Notes: generated by a model from the letters alone, not told the origin. DNA of 64,000 bases from Oscillospiraceae bacterium (GCA_017457285.1 JAFTHT010000015.1:51574-115573); one strand, 5' to 3'. Numbered from the stretch's first letter, positions 43,624-52,797 are shown. Translations and numbers: made by a program.

Positions 43624-43709
43624 GGAGCGGGGGAAAAAACAAAACAGGCACTTTCTGGTTCGATGATTTTTTTGTGATATTTACAGTATGATGATCGGGG
43701 TGATTTTTT

Positions 43710-44648
43710 GTGAAAATGATTTGGAAGCAAATGATTTATTCGTTCACGCTGGGCATGGTGGTGCCAGGGCTTGTTTTCTCTGCCGGGGACAAGCTGGTCC
43801 AGAAGGAGCCGACTGTTGAACAGGTTCTGCAGGAGCAGGTGTACATACCGGTGCTGATGTCCGACGGGAAGCTAAGGGCCATGGAGCTGGAGCAGTATAT
43901 CAGCCGGGTGGTTTTGGGGGAGATGCCTGCATCCTTTGATCGGGAGGCCCTGAAGGCCCAGGCGGTGGCGGCCAGAACCTATACGCTGCGCTGTCTTGCT
44001 GATGGGGACAGGCATCAGGGGGCGGTCTGCACGGATTACCGATGCTGCCAATCCTATCTGGAGCCGGAGGACTATGTGGGCAACCGGGGGACCCAGACAG
44101 ATATGGAAAAGGTTTTCGATGCGGTAACCCAGACCGCCGGGGAGGTGGTTTGTTACGATGGGGATTTGATTTACGCCACCTATTTTGCCAGCGCCGGTGG
44201 ACAGACGGAGGCGGCACAGGAGGTTTGGGGGCAGGGGTATCCCTATCTGGTGCCGGTGAGCAGTCCGGAACAGAGCGTATATGATGGGGAAAGAATCGGT
44301 TATTCCCTGGAAGAATTTCAGGAATGCCTGGGCGTAACCCTGCGCGGAGGGCCGGAAACCTGGTTCGGTGCCGCAACCTATACCGTCGGTGGCGGGGTGG
44401 ATTCCATGCGCATCGGGGATTACCGGTATTCCGGGGTGGAGCTGCGAAACATTTTTGGCCTGCGTTCGACCATATTCAATATTGCCGTAACGGAAAACAG
44501 CATCGTTTTTGAAACCATGGGCTACGGACACCGGGTTGGGCTGAGCCAGTATGGCGCAAACGCCATGGCCAATGCTGGCAGCAGCTACAACGAAATCCTG
44601 ACGCACTATTATCAGGGCACGACCCTTCAGAAATATTCATCCGATTGA
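43710..44648 (+). CDS. spoIID: Stage II sporulation protein D
   Basis: 312 residues, membrane-anchored (about 7-25) lytic transglycosylase of the engulfment DMP complex. Family motifs: LEQYISRVVLGEMPASF, EALKAQAVAARTYTL, YFASAGGQTE and GYGHRVGLSQYGANAMA. Its presence supports a spore former, although SpoIID-like proteins also occur elsewhere. The GTG at 43710 lies 6 nt after GGGGTGA; ATG 43716 is an alternative. It is followed 56 bp later by metA with no terminator. Confidence 0.93.
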   Translation: MKMIWKQMIYSFTLGMVVPGLVFSAGDKLVQKEPTVEQVLQEQVYIPVLMSDGKLRAMELEQYISRVVLGEMPASFDREALKAQAVAARTYTLRCLADGDRHQGAVCTDYRCCQSYLEPEDYVGNRGTQTDMEKVFDAVTQTAGEVVCYDGDLIYATYFASAGGQTEAAQEVWGQGYPYLVPVSSPEQSVYDGERIGYSLEEFQECLGVTLRGGPETWFGAATYTVGGGVDSMRIGDYRYSGVELRNIFGLRSTIFNIAVTENSIVFETMGYGHRVGLSQYGANAMANAGSSYNEILTHYYQGTTLQKYSSD

Positions 44649-44704
44649 CAAAGTAGGCTTTTTCGGTTAGAATACCCCCAAAGAGTTCATTTGGAGGAAA
44701 CGCC

Positions 44705-45628
44705 ATGCCCATTCAGATTCCCAACGACCTGCCTGCCGCCGGTATTTTGCAGCAGGAAAATATCTTTGTCATGACCCAGACCCGGGCTACCACCCAGGAT
44801 ATCCGGCCGCTGGAAATCGTGCTGCTGAATCTGATGCCCACGAAAATCGTGACGGAAACACAATTCTCCCGGCTGCTGGGAAATACCCCGCTGCAGGTGC
44901 GGCTGGAACTGATGCATACCACTTCCCATGTGTCCAAGAATACCTCTCAGGAGCATCTGCTCAGCTTTTATAAGAGCTTTGAGGATTTGAAGGACCGGAA
45001 ATTCGACGGCATGATTATCACCGGCGCTCCGGTGGAGCTGATGGATTTTGAGGACGTGGACTACTGGCAGGAGCTGACCGAAATCATGGAGTGGAGCAAG
45101 ACCAATGTCCACAGCACCCTGCATATCTGCTGGGGCGCCCAGGCTGGGCTTTACTACCATTATGGTATCCCCAAGCTGCCGCTGCCGGAGAAGCTCTTCG
45201 GTGTGTTCCAGCACAAGGCGGATTATAAGCGCTCCATTTTGATGCGGGGCTTTGACGATATCTTTTGGGTGCCCCATTCCCGGCATACCACCGTCCGGCG
45301 GGAGGATATCGAAGCGGTGCCGGAGCTGAAAATTCTCTCCTCCTCCGAGGAGGCGGGTGTTTATGCCATCATGAGCAAGGAAGGTCGGCAGATTTTCATT
45401 ACCGGTCATTCGGAATATGACCCGCTGACCCTGAAAGGGGAGTACGACCGGGATAAAAATCTGGGCCTGCCCATTCGTGTGCCGCAGAACTACTTTCCTA
45501 ACGATGACGATACTAAAGATCCCATCGTTCGCTGGCGCAGCAGTGCCAACCTGCTGTTCTCCAACTGGCTGAACTATTTCGTCTACCAGACGACCCCCTA
45601 CGACATCATGTCCATCGGGCAGGAGTAA
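44705..45628 (+). CDS. metA: Homoserine O-acetyltransferase (MetA type)
   Basis: 307 residues. Nucleophile Cys142 in HICWGAQAG; the MetA-type block [14 protein letters not shown]; catalytic HSEYDPLTL later. Residue 111 is Glu (TGAPVE). In this family Glu111 selects acetyl-CoA and Gly111 succinyl-CoA, so this enzyme should make O-acetylhomoserine in methionine synthesis despite being a MetA (succinyltransferase-named) protein. No SAM riboswitch or other leader motif is visible upstream. Terminator follows. Confidence 0.94.
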   Translation: MPIQIPNDLPAAGILQQENIFVMTQTRATTQDIRPLEIVLLNLMPTKIVTETQFSRLLGNTPLQVRLELMHTTSHVSKNTSQEHLLSFYKSFEDLKDRKFDGMIITGAPVELMDFEDVDYWQELTEIMEWSKTNVHSTLHICWGAQAGLYYHYGIPKLPLPEKLFGVFQHKADYKRSILMRGFDDIFWVPHSRHTTVRREDIEAVPELKILSSSEEAGVYAIMSKEGRQIFITGHSEYDPLTLKGEYDRDKNLGLPIRVPQNYFPNDDDTKDPIVRWRSSANLLFSNWLNYFVYQTTPYDIMSIGQE

Positions 45629-45630
45629 GC

Positions 45631-45663
45631 GTCACCCCGGTCTTTGCCGGGGTGACTATTTTT
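45631..45663 (+). terminator. Terminator after metA
   Basis: 10-bp stem GTCACCCCGG / CCGGGGTGAC, 6-nt loop, TATTTTT. Confidence 0.92.
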
Positions 45664-45674
45664 GTCGGTTTTTG

Positions 45675-45703
45675 TTGCGAAAGGCACCAAAATATGATAT
45701 GAT
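45675..45703 (+). promoter_or_regulatory. Promoter of the nucleoside-kinase-like gene
   Basis: TTGCGA (45675-45680), 17 nt, TATGAT (45698-45703). Confidence 0.6.
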
Positions 45704-45743
45704 GCATATATCTATTTTGTGCAAATAGCAAGGGGGCGTTACA

Positions 45744-47423
45744 ATGGAACTGCGAATTGACGGAAAAGCAGTTTGTGCAATGGCCGGTCAAAGTCTGCGC
45801 CGGCTGGTGGCTGCTTTGGGGATGGACAGCGATGTGCTGTCCCTACGGCCTCTGGCGGCCCGGATCGCCGGTGAGGTCTTTACATTGAATTACATTCCCG
45901 TCCGGGATGGGGAAGTCCGCCGGGCCATGGCGGCCTCCGGGGGAGAGATCGGTCTGCTGCGATACAGCGACCCGGCGGGCAAGGATGCCTATGTGCGGAC
46001 GGCTCAGTTTGTGATTTTTCTGGCCATCCATCGGCTCTGGCCCGATGCCCGGGCGAAAATGACCTGCACCCTGGGCCCCGGAGCGTATATTGAGGTGAAA
46101 AATGCCCCGGATTTTTCCGTTCAGAAGCTGAAAAATGAGATTTTGGCCATTGTTGCGGCGGATATTCCGTTGCTGCGCCGCAGAGTACCCACAGCGGAGG
46201 CAATCGATTATTTTGAAAACCGTGGCAGCCTCGACAAGGCGGCATTGCTGAAATGGCGGACAGCGGAATGGTTTGATGAATATGCCTATGAGGAATTCCG
46301 GGACTATTACTATGGTGAGATGGCACCTTCCACCGGTTATGTGACGGTGTGGGATATCCGCCCGGCGGAGGGAGGCTTTTTGTTCCTGTTTCCCGATGAC
46401 CGGGAGCCGGATCGGGTGGGTACTTACCAGCATATGCCCCATTTTCTCAGCGTTTTCACGGAAGGGGAGCGCTGGTGCGAGCTGATGGAATGCGAGACTG
46501 TGGCGGATCTGAACCGGCTGGTGGAAAGCGGAAAAATCCGTGAGTTGATTCGGGTCAACGAGGCCCTCCATGAAAAGCGGTATTCCCAGGTTGCGGATAT
46601 GGTCTGCCAGCGGGGCGCCAAGGCGGTGATGCTGGCGGGGCCCAGCTCCTCCGGTAAGACAACATCGGCCAATCGGCTGGCGACCCAACTTCGGGTTCAC
46701 GGCAAGAAGCCCATTTTGATGAGTTTGGACGACTATTACCTGGATCGGGACCTGATTGCCCCCGGCCCTGATGGGAAGATGGATTACGAGCATATCAACA
46801 CCATCGATACAGCGCTGTTCCGGGACCACCTGGCCCGGCTGGCCCGTGGGGAAGAGGTGGCGCTGCCCAGCTTCAATTTTAAGCGGGGCCGTCGGGAGTG
46901 GACGGGGCAGCATTTGCGGCTCCATGATGATTCGGTTATCATTGTGGAGGGGCTTCACGCCCTGAATCCGGTGCTGCGGCCGGAGGGTGTGGACGAAAAT
47001 CTGATTTTTAAGCTCTATGTGAGCCCGCTGCTGCCCCTGAATTTGGACGACCATAATCGAATCCCAACCAGCTACCTGCGGCTCCTGCGGCGTATCGTCC
47101 GTGATTTTGAAACCCGTGGGGCAACAGTCCAGCACACCATGAGTATGTGGGATTCCGTCCGCCGTGGTGAAAAACGGTGGATTTACCCCTATCAGGAAAA
47201 TGCCGACATGATTTTCAACAGCTCCACCCTCTATGAATTGGCGGTGCTGAAAAAGCATATTTTTCCCCTGCTGACGGCGGTGGGGGAGGATGACCCCTGG
47301 TACGACGATGTGCAGAATATCGTCAAGATTCTCGAATTTGTCCGGGAGGCGGATGTGGATGATGAGATACCGCCCACCAGCCTGGTTCGTGAATTCATCG
47401 GCGGCAATTCTTTTTATCGGTAA
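45744..47423 (+). CDS. Uridine kinase-like protein fused to TGS/ThrRS-like N-terminal domains
   Basis: 559 residues. The N-terminal ~60 residues form a TGS-like domain, then a region like the editing-associated second domain of threonyl-tRNA synthetase (about 60-230), then a phosphoribulokinase/uridine-kinase domain with P-loop AGPSSSGKTT (about residue 296), LDDYYLDRD and VIIVEGLHALN. This architecture is common in Clostridia and Thermotoga; the kinase substrate is probably a nucleoside. Single gene with its own promoter. Confidence 0.88.
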   Translation: MELRIDGKAVCAMAGQSLRRLVAALGMDSDVLSLRPLAARIAGEVFTLNYIPVRDGEVRRAMAASGGEIGLLRYSDPAGKDAYVRTAQFVIFLAIHRLWPDARAKMTCTLGPGAYIEVKNAPDFSVQKLKNEILAIVAADIPLLRRRVPTAEAIDYFENRGSLDKAALLKWRTAEWFDEYAYEEFRDYYYGEMAPSTGYVTVWDIRPAEGGFLFLFPDDREPDRVGTYQHMPHFLSVFTEGERWCELMECETVADLNRLVESGKIRELIRVNEALHEKRYSQVADMVCQRGAKAVMLAGPSSSGKTTSANRLATQLRVHGKKPILMSLDDYYLDRDLIAPGPDGKMDYEHINTIDTALFRDHLARLARGEEVALPSFNFKRGRREWTGQHLRLHDDSVIIVEGLHALNPVLRPEGVDENLIFKLYVSPLLPLNLDDHNRIPTSYLRLLRRIVRDFETRGATVQHTMSMWDSVRRGEKRWIYPYQENADMIFNSSTLYELAVLKKHIFPLLTAVGEDDPWYDDVQNIVKILEFVREADVDDEIPPTSLVREFIGGNSFYR

Positions 47424-47432
47424 ACCATTCGT

Positions 47433-47473
47433 GTGTCATTGCGAGTCGGTGGGCACACTGGCTCGCAATGACA
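47433..47473. repeat. REP-family palindrome, probably doubling as terminator
   Basis: GTGTCATTGCGAG (47433-47445) and its complement CTCGCAATGACAC (47461-47473) form a 13-bp stem, followed by GCTTTTT. It lies 10 bp after the kinase stop and belongs to the same repeat family as 17361. Confidence 0.85.
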
Positions 47474-47517
47474 CGCTTTTTATGCGGTTTCATTTGTTAT
47501 GAAACCGGTTAAAATAC

Positions 47518-47546
47518 TTGCATAATTCCAGAAGTGGTGTTATAAT
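47518..47546 (+). promoter_or_regulatory. Promoter of the scpAB operon
   Basis: TTGCAT (47518-47523), 17 nt, TATAAT (47541-47546). Transcription should start near 47553, which rules against the ATG at 47559 as scpA start and favours the TTG at 47586. Confidence 0.78.
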
Positions 47547-47585
47547 GTACCAAAGAATATGCATTTTTCGCAAGGAGTCGTTGAT

Positions 47586-48383
47586 TTGGAGCCGCAGTTT
47601 CGTCTTGAGGGCATCGTCCACACCCGCAGCGAGGAGATGGAGGACTTTGAGGGCCCTCTGGATGTAATCTTCACCCTGTTGAGTAAAAATAAAATAGAGA
47701 TTCAGGACGTGTCCATTACTGCGATTTTGGAGCAGTATCTGGCGTATCTGGACGACATGAAGCGGCTGGATATGGAGATTGCCAGTGAATTTATCACCAT
47801 GGCCTCCCACCTGATGCTCATTAAGACCAAAATGCTCCTGTCCGCCGCCGAACAGGCTGAGGCGGAAAGTGAGCTGGACCAACTGCGCCAGAGCCTGATT
47901 GAGCGGAAGCGGAAGGAAGCCATTGAGCAGATTCGGGTGGCTGTCGGGGTGCTGGAGCCCCGGAATGAGATTGGCCGGTGTATGTTCGTCAAGGACCCGG
48001 AGCCACTGCGGCGTGAGAAGGGCTATCGCTACCGCCATGAGCCCATCGATTTGCTGAAAGCCCTGGACACCATCGCCGAGCGCAACGCCCGTGCCTTGCC
48101 GCCTCCCACCATGAACTTCAAGGGCATCGTGGGCAAGGAGCCTTATCCTGTGTCCAAAAAGGCCGGTGAGGTGCTGCGGCAGCTGTTGCTGCGGGGCATT
48201 GAGCGGCTGAAAAATCTGTTCCGTGGGAACAGGAGCCGTTCGGAAATCGTGGCGACGTTCCTTGCGGTGCTGGATCTTTGTAAAACCAATTCCGTGGACC
48301 TGGAGGACGATGTTACCGGCGAGAATCCCAACGTCCGCCTGCTTGACCACATGAAGAAGGAGGCCTCCGATGGAACGAACTGA
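47586..48383 (+). CDS. scpA: Segregation and condensation protein A
   Basis: 265 residues from a TTG start at 47586, 8 nt after AAGGAG (47572-47577); the in-frame ATG at 47559 has no ribosome site. FEGPLDVIFTLLSKNKIEI is the N-terminal helix that binds the SMC head region, and ScpA ends in a winged helix (RSRSEIVATFLAVLDLCK). Kleisin of the SMC-ScpAB condensin that compacts and segregates the chromosome. Overlaps scpB by 14 nt. Confidence 0.95.
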   Translation: MEPQFRLEGIVHTRSEEMEDFEGPLDVIFTLLSKNKIEIQDVSITAILEQYLAYLDDMKRLDMEIASEFITMASHLMLIKTKMLLSAAEQAEAESELDQLRQSLIERKRKEAIEQIRVAVGVLEPRNEIGRCMFVKDPEPLRREKGYRYRHEPIDLLKALDTIAERNARALPPPTMNFKGIVGKEPYPVSKKAGEVLRQLLLRGIERLKNLFRGNRSRSEIVATFLAVLDLCKTNSVDLEDDVTGENPNVRLLDHMKKEASDGTN

Positions 48384-48933
48384 ATTACAGCGGGGCATCG
48401 AGGCCATCCTCTTTGCTGCGGGGGAACGGGTGGAGACGGCCCGGCTTTCCATGGCCCTGGAAACTGACGAGGATGAAATTGTCGAAGCTGCCAATGCTCT
48501 GGCGGATACTTATGCCTTCGAGCGCCGGGGAATCCGGATTTTGAAGCTGGACAAGGGTTATCAAATGGTATCCTCCGGCGAAATGGCCGACTATGTGACC
48601 AAGGCTCTGGAGACCCGGAAGCCCCCGAAGCTGTCCTCTTCTCAGCTGGAGGCGTTGACCATCGTTGCCTACTATCAGCCTGCCACCAAGGCGATGGTGG
48701 AGCAGATTCGCGGCGTGGACAGCTCCTATTCCATTTCCGCACTGATGAACAAAAAGCTCATTGAGGAAGCCGGGCGGCTCAACGTCCCCGGCCGTCCCAT
48801 TCAATATCGAACCACTCCGGATTTCCTGCGAACCTTTGGCCTGGAGTCCCTGGAGGAGTTGCCGCCGATCGAAAAGATCGATTTCGGCGAGCCCATCGTG
48901 GAGGAGCCTCCCGCCACGGAGGAGGGGTCCTGA
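48370..48933 (+). CDS. scpB: Segregation and condensation protein B
   Basis: 187 residues with two winged-helix domains: GIEAILFAAGERVE at the start and LSSSQLEALTIVAYYQPATK, GRPIQYRTTPDFLRTFGL as ScpB signatures. It dimerises and binds ScpA. It is coupled to scpA (14-nt overlap) and to the next gene (1-nt overlap). Confidence 0.97.
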   Translation: MERTELQRGIEAILFAAGERVETARLSMALETDEDEIVEAANALADTYAFERRGIRILKLDKGYQMVSSGEMADYVTKALETRKPPKLSSSQLEALTIVAYYQPATKAMVEQIRGVDSSYSISALMNKKLIEEAGRLNVPGRPIQYRTTPDFLRTFGLESLEELPPIEKIDFGEPIVEEPPATEEGS

Positions 48934-49577
48934 TGCTTGGCTGGCTGATTGCCTTTGGCATCCTATTTTGCCTTGCGATTTTGCCCCTTGGTGCCTGCGT
49001 CAAATACGATGCGGATGGCCCCTTGGTCAAAATCATTGCGGGCCCCATTAAGATTAAAGTTTTTCCTTTGAAAAAGAAGGAAAAGAAACCGAAAAAAGAG
49101 AAAAAACCCAAAAAAGAAAAGAAGAAAAAAGAGGAACCCGCCCCCGGGCAGAAGGCTGCCGATGAAAAAACGACGGAGCCGGAGAAGAAAAAGGGCGGTA
49201 GCATCCTTGACTTTCTGCCGTTGGTGCAGGTGGGCTTAGACTTCCTGGGTGATTTCCGCCGGAAGCTCCGGTTAAACCGGCTGGAGCTGAAGCTCATCAT
49301 GGCGGCGGACGACCCCTGCGACCTGGCTGTGAACTACGGCAGAGCCTGGGCGGCGGTGGGGAACCTGTTCCCGCTGCTGGAGCGGGCCTTTGTCATAAAG
49401 AAAAGAGATGTCGAGGTAGAGTGCGATTTTGAGTCCAGCGAAACGCTGGTGGTTGCACGGCTTGATATCACCATTACCCTTGGCCGAATCATTGCGCTGG
49501 CAGTGCGCTATGGGATTCGAGCCCTGATTGTATTCTTAAAAATCAACAAATCCAGAAAAGGCGGTGCAGTAAAATGA
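48933..49577 (+). CDS. DUF2953 membrane protein
   Basis: 214 residues: a short N-terminal membrane helix (about 4-22), a strikingly Lys/Glu/Pro-rich stretch (residues 46-87, runs such as KKKEKKPKKEKKPKKEKKKK), then the DUF2953 core (LELKLIMAADDPCDLAVNYGRAWA ... ALAVRYGIRALIVF). Function unknown; it is regularly found next to ytfJ in Clostridia. Overlaps ytfJ by 4 bp. Confidence 0.85.
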   Translation: MLGWLIAFGILFCLAILPLGACVKYDADGPLVKIIAGPIKIKVFPLKKKEKKPKKEKKPKKEKKKKEEPAPGQKAADEKTTEPEKKKGGSILDFLPLVQVGLDFLGDFRRKLRLNRLELKLIMAADDPCDLAVNYGRAWAAVGNLFPLLERAFVIKKRDVEVECDFESSETLVVARLDITITLGRIIALAVRYGIRALIVFLKINKSRKGGAVK

Positions 49578-49966
49578 GTAAGACCCTCCCGAATATGATG
49601 GAAAGCACCATCGCAAAAATCCGCGAAATGGTGGATGCGAATACCGTGATTGGCAATCCCATCACGACCCCCGACGGTGTCACCATTATCCCCGTGTCCA
49701 AGATTAGCATTGGCTTAGGCGGCGGTGGCTCTGATTTTGTTTCCAAAAATGTTAATAAGCAGGAAAATCCCTTTGGCGGCGGCGTTGGCGCCGGTGTCAA
49801 GGTGACCCCTGTGGCATTCCTGGTCGTGAAAGAGGGCAATGTGCGGATGCTGCCTGTGGCTGCGCCTGCCAATACCACCGCCGACCGGGTCGTGGAAATG
49901 GTGCCCGATGTGCTGGATAAGATTGCGGCATTCATCGATTCCAGAACCGAGAAAAAGGGCGAATAA
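49574..49966 (+). CDS. ytfJ: Sporulation protein YtfJ (GerW family)
   Basis: 130 residues. The Gly-rich centre (IGLGGGGSDFV, NPFGGGVGAG) and the segments DGVTIIPVSKI and VTPVAFLVVKEG are the GerW/YtfJ hallmarks. In Bacillus the protein is spore-associated and needed for normal germination. Position between DUF2953 and dacB matches Clostridial synteny. Confidence 0.93.
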   Translation: MSKTLPNMMESTIAKIREMVDANTVIGNPITTPDGVTIIPVSKISIGLGGGGSDFVSKNVNKQENPFGGGVGAGVKVTPVAFLVVKEGNVRMLPVAAPANTTADRVVEMVPDVLDKIAAFIDSRTEKKGE

Positions 49967-50006
49967 TTTTCCCTTTCCGGCAAATCCTATTGCCGGGTGA
50001 GGAAAG

Positions 50007-51098
50007 ATGAAAAAGTTGATGTTGCGGACGGCGGCGGCCTTGCTGGCTGCCGTCCTGCTTTATCCCGGCGAAGCAATGGCCATGTCTGCCCGGAAAGCGA
50101 TTTTGATGGATGCCACCACCGGGCGGGTGCTGTATGAAAAGGATGCGGACAGCCGCTCTCTGGTGGCTAGTACCACGAAAATCATGACGGCTCTGGTGGT
50201 CTGCGAGCAATGCAATGTGCTGGACCGGATGAAGATTCCCAAGGAAGCGGTGGGCATCGAGGGCTCCTCCATGTACCTGAAGGAGGGGGAGGTGCTGACC
50301 ATCCAGGAGCTGCTTTACGGGCTGATGCTCCATAGCGGCAACGATGCGGCGGTGGCCCTGGCCATCTATTGCGGCGGCACTGTGGAGGGCTTTGCGGAGC
50401 TGATGAACGACAAGGCCCGGCTGCTGGGCATGACCGGCACCCATTTTGAAAACCCCAACGGCCTGGATAGCCCCGGCCATTATTCCACCGCCCGGGATTT
50501 GGCGGTTTTGACCTGCTATGCCATGAAAAACCCCATTTTTGCCAAAACTGTATCTACCAAAACTGTCACCGTTGGAAACCGTTCCCTTCGCAATCACAAT
50601 AAACTGCTGTGGCAGGTAGAGGGGGCCGACGGGGTCAAGACCGGCTATACCAAGGCTGCCGGGCGGCTGCTGGTTTCCAGCGCGGTGCGCAGTGGACGCA
50701 GGCTGGTGGCGGTGACCATCGACGATGGGAACGATTGGGCAGACCATGCGAAATTACTCAATGAAGGCTTCTCCAAATACGAAATTCAGGATATCGTCAT
50801 TCAGGGTCAAAGGCTCGGCGAGGTGGATGTCTTTGGCGGAACAGCGAATCGGGTCAGCGTAATGGCGGCGGAGGGCTTTTCCTATGCCCTTTCCGGGGAC
50901 GAAAAGCCCCATATCGTTCTGAGCGAACCTGGCTTCGTATATGCGCCAACGGTTCAGGGACAGGAAGCGGGCTTTGCTTATATCTGCATTGACGACAAGA
51001 CCATCGGCAAAATCCCGGTGGTTTATGAAACAACGGTGGAGCAGTTCGTTCCCCGGAAGAAAGGCTTCTGGGAGCGGCTGTTCGGAGGAAGAAAATGA
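50007..51098 (+). CDS. dacB: D-alanyl-D-alanine carboxypeptidase (canonical)
   Basis: 363 residues with signal peptide (about 1-26). Catalytic motifs are complete: SxxK in VASTTKIMTAL (Ser55, Lys58), SxN in SGNDAAV, KTG in GVKTGYTKAAG. A C-terminal beta domain follows and the protein ends in a weakly amphipathic KKGFWERLFGGRK, a likely membrane-attaching helix. It trims the terminal D-Ala of peptidoglycan pentapeptides; its place beside ytfJ suggests a spore-cortex role (DacB/DacF). A small hairpin (CCGGCAA/TTGCCGG, 49979-49998) lies just before its ribosome site. Confidence 0.93.
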   Translation: MKKLMLRTAAALLAAVLLYPGEAMAMSARKAILMDATTGRVLYEKDADSRSLVASTTKIMTALVVCEQCNVLDRMKIPKEAVGIEGSSMYLKEGEVLTIQELLYGLMLHSGNDAAVALAIYCGGTVEGFAELMNDKARLLGMTGTHFENPNGLDSPGHYSTARDLAVLTCYAMKNPIFAKTVSTKTVTVGNRSLRNHNKLLWQVEGADGVKTGYTKAAGRLLVSSAVRSGRRLVAVTIDDGNDWADHAKLLNEGFSKYEIQDIVIQGQRLGEVDVFGGTANRVSVMAAEGFSYALSGDEKPHIVLSEPGFVYAPTVQGQEAGFAYICIDDKTIGKIPVVYETTVEQFVPRKKGFWERLFGGRK

Positions 51099-51793
51099 CG
51101 GAACGCTTGCAAAAGATTCTTGCATCCCGGGGCATCTGCTCCCGCCGAAAGGCGGAGGAGCTGATTACTGCCGGGCGGGTCAGCGTCAATGGTTCGGTGG
51201 CTCCTTTGGGGGCATCGGCTGACCCGGATGTGGATGAAATATTGCTGGATGGGAAGCCCCTTCCCATCCGCAGTGACTATGTGTACATCATGCTTCATAA
51301 GCCCCGGGGCTATGTGACCACTCTGTCCGACGAGCGGGGGCGGCCCAATGTGACCCAACTGGTGGATTGCGGTACCCGGGTCTATCCCATAGGCCGGTTG
51401 GACATGGACTCCGAAGGACTGCTCCTGCTGACAAATGATGGAGAATTTGCAAATCATTTGATGCATCCCAAAGGGGAAGTGGACAAAATTTACGAGGTTT
51501 GGGTCACAAATTACAGCCCGGACAGCGAAAAAATGCTCCTGCGGCCCATTGAACTCGATGGCTACCGCATCAAGCCCCCCAAGGTGAAGCTGATCAGCGC
51601 CCAGGGCAATCAGGCCAGGCTCCAGATCACCATCCACGAGGGCCGGAACCGTCAGGTCCGCCGGATGTGCCAGGCCGCAGGGCTCCACGTCACCCGGCTC
51701 CGGAGAATTGCCGAAGGACCGGTGAAGCTGGGGGATCTGCCCAAGGGGAAATGGCGGTATTTAACGGCCCAGGAAATTGAATTGCTAAAATAA
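51095..51793 (+). CDS. rluB: Pseudouridine synthase, RsuA/RluB family
   Basis: 232 residues: N-terminal S4 RNA-binding domain (RLQKILASRGICSRRKAEEL) and the catalytic domain with GRLDMDSEGLLLLTNDG (catalytic Asp) and EGRNRQVRRM. It isomerises a uridine in rRNA, in this subgroup probably of 23S rRNA. Overlaps dacB by 4 bp and ends the scpA operon. RluB versus RsuA cannot be fully separated by eye. Confidence 0.9.
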   Translation: MTERLQKILASRGICSRRKAEELITAGRVSVNGSVAPLGASADPDVDEILLDGKPLPIRSDYVYIMLHKPRGYVTTLSDERGRPNVTQLVDCGTRVYPIGRLDMDSEGLLLLTNDGEFANHLMHPKGEVDKIYEVWVTNYSPDSEKMLLRPIELDGYRIKPPKVKLISAQGNQARLQITIHEGRNRQVRRMCQAAGLHVTRLRRIAEGPVKLGDLPKGKWRYLTAQEIELLK

Positions 51794-51804
51794 CAGAATA
51801 CCAA

Positions 51805-51848
51805 ACGCCGTCGCAGGATCGGGGAAACACCGATTTCTGCGACGGCGT
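51805..51848 (+). terminator. Large hairpin after rluB
   Basis: 12-bp perfect stem ACGCCGTCGCAG (51805-51816) / CTGCGACGGCGT (51837-51848) with extra ATCGG/CCGAT pairing in the loop. There is no T run after it, so as an intrinsic terminator it is incomplete. Confidence 0.5.
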
Positions 51849-51854
51849 AAAATT

Positions 51855-51904
51855 TGCAATTTTGCGGTCACATACTTGCAAAATTGCAGGGTATCTGTTA
51901 TGAT
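51855..51904 (+). promoter_or_regulatory. Promoter and inverted-repeat operator of the RpiR-type regulator
   Basis: TTGCAA (51876-51881), 17 nt, TATGAT (51899-51904). A perfect 11-bp inverted repeat, TGCAATTTTGC (51855-51865) and GCAAAATTGCA (51878-51888), spaced by 12 nt, covers the -35; it is the expected place for autoregulation by the gene product. Confidence 0.7.
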
Positions 51905-51933
51905 GGCAACAAGAAATTTTTCAGGAGGTTGCC

Positions 51934-52797
51934 ATGGGGAACGATATTCTTTCCGCCCTGCAATCCGGCTCCTTTTCCAAGGGGCAGCGGCGGATTGCCC
52001 AGTACATCATGGACGAATATGATAAAGCCGCCTTTATGACCGCCGCCAAGCTGGGCCAGACCGTGGGCGTTTCCGAATCCACGGTGGTGCGCTTTGCCGT
52101 CAGCCTGGGGTTCGACGGCTATCCTGCCATGCAGAAATCCATGCAGGAGATGGTGCTCAACCGCCTGACCTCCGTGCAGCGGCTGGAGGTGGCCAGCGAC
52201 CGGATCGGCAATCAGGATATCGTTTCCATGGTATTGCAATCCGATGTTGAAAAGCTCCGCCGGACTGAGGAAACCCTGAGCCGGGAGGACTTCCAGAACG
52301 CAGTGGAATCCATCGTGGCAGCGAAGCGGGTGTATATTCTGGGTGTCCGCTCTGCGGCGCCTTTGGCGAACTTTTTGGGGTATTATCTGCGGTATTTGTC
52401 GGATAATGTGTACATTGTCACTGCTTCCGGCGCCAGCGAGATGTTTGAACAGATTGTGGGTGTCAATGCCGACGATGCCATTATCGCCTTCAGCTTTCCC
52501 CGGTATTCCACCACGGTGCTGAAGGGGGCCCAATACTGCGCCAGCGCCGGGGCCACGGTCATCGGCCTGACGGATTCCAAGCTGTCACCCCTGGCGCAGG
52601 TTTGCAATCATGTGCTGCTGGCCAAGAGCGATATGGTTTCCTTGGTGGATTCCCTGGTGGCGCCGCTGAGTGTGGTCAATGCCCTGATTGTGGGGGTAAC
52701 CGCCCGGCGAAGTGTGGAGCTGGCCCGGCGGCTGGATATGCTGGAAAATATCTGGTCTGACTATGATGTTTATGAAAAACGGAGCGAAAACGGATGA
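51934..52797 (+). CDS. MurR/RpiR-family transcriptional regulator
   Basis: 287 residues: N-terminal HTH_6 domain (SKGQRRIAQYIMDEYDKAAFM ... GVSESTVVRFAVSLGFDGY) and a C-terminal SIS sugar-phosphate-binding domain (VYILGVRSAAPLANFLGYYL; DAIIAFSFPRYSTTVLK). Such regulators sense a sugar phosphate or amino-sugar phosphate. The adjacent genes are a flavoprotein and a serine hydrolase, which give no sugar hint. Overlaps the flavoprotein by 4 bp. Confidence 0.92.
   Translation: MGNDILSALQSGSFSKGQRRIAQYIMDEYDKAAFMTAAKLGQTVGVSESTVVRFAVSLGFDGYPAMQKSMQEMVLNRLTSVQRLEVASDRIGNQDIVSMVLQSDVEKLRRTEETLSREDFQNAVESIVAAKRVYILGVRSAAPLANFLGYYLRYLSDNVYIVTASGASEMFEQIVGVNADDAIIAFSFPRYSTTVLKGAQYCASAGATVIGLTDSKLSPLAQVCNHVLLAKSDMVSLVDSLVAPLSVVNALIVGVTARRSVELARRLDMLENIWSDYDVYEKRSENG

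Noticed and set aside
43660-43709. A sigma-E promoter for spoIID
   Set aside because: ATATT is present near 43676 but no matching -10 at proper spacing could be found.
47559-47585. ATG start for scpA at 47559
   Set aside because: It lies at the predicted transcription start with no ribosome site; TTG 47586 has AAGGAG at 8 nt.
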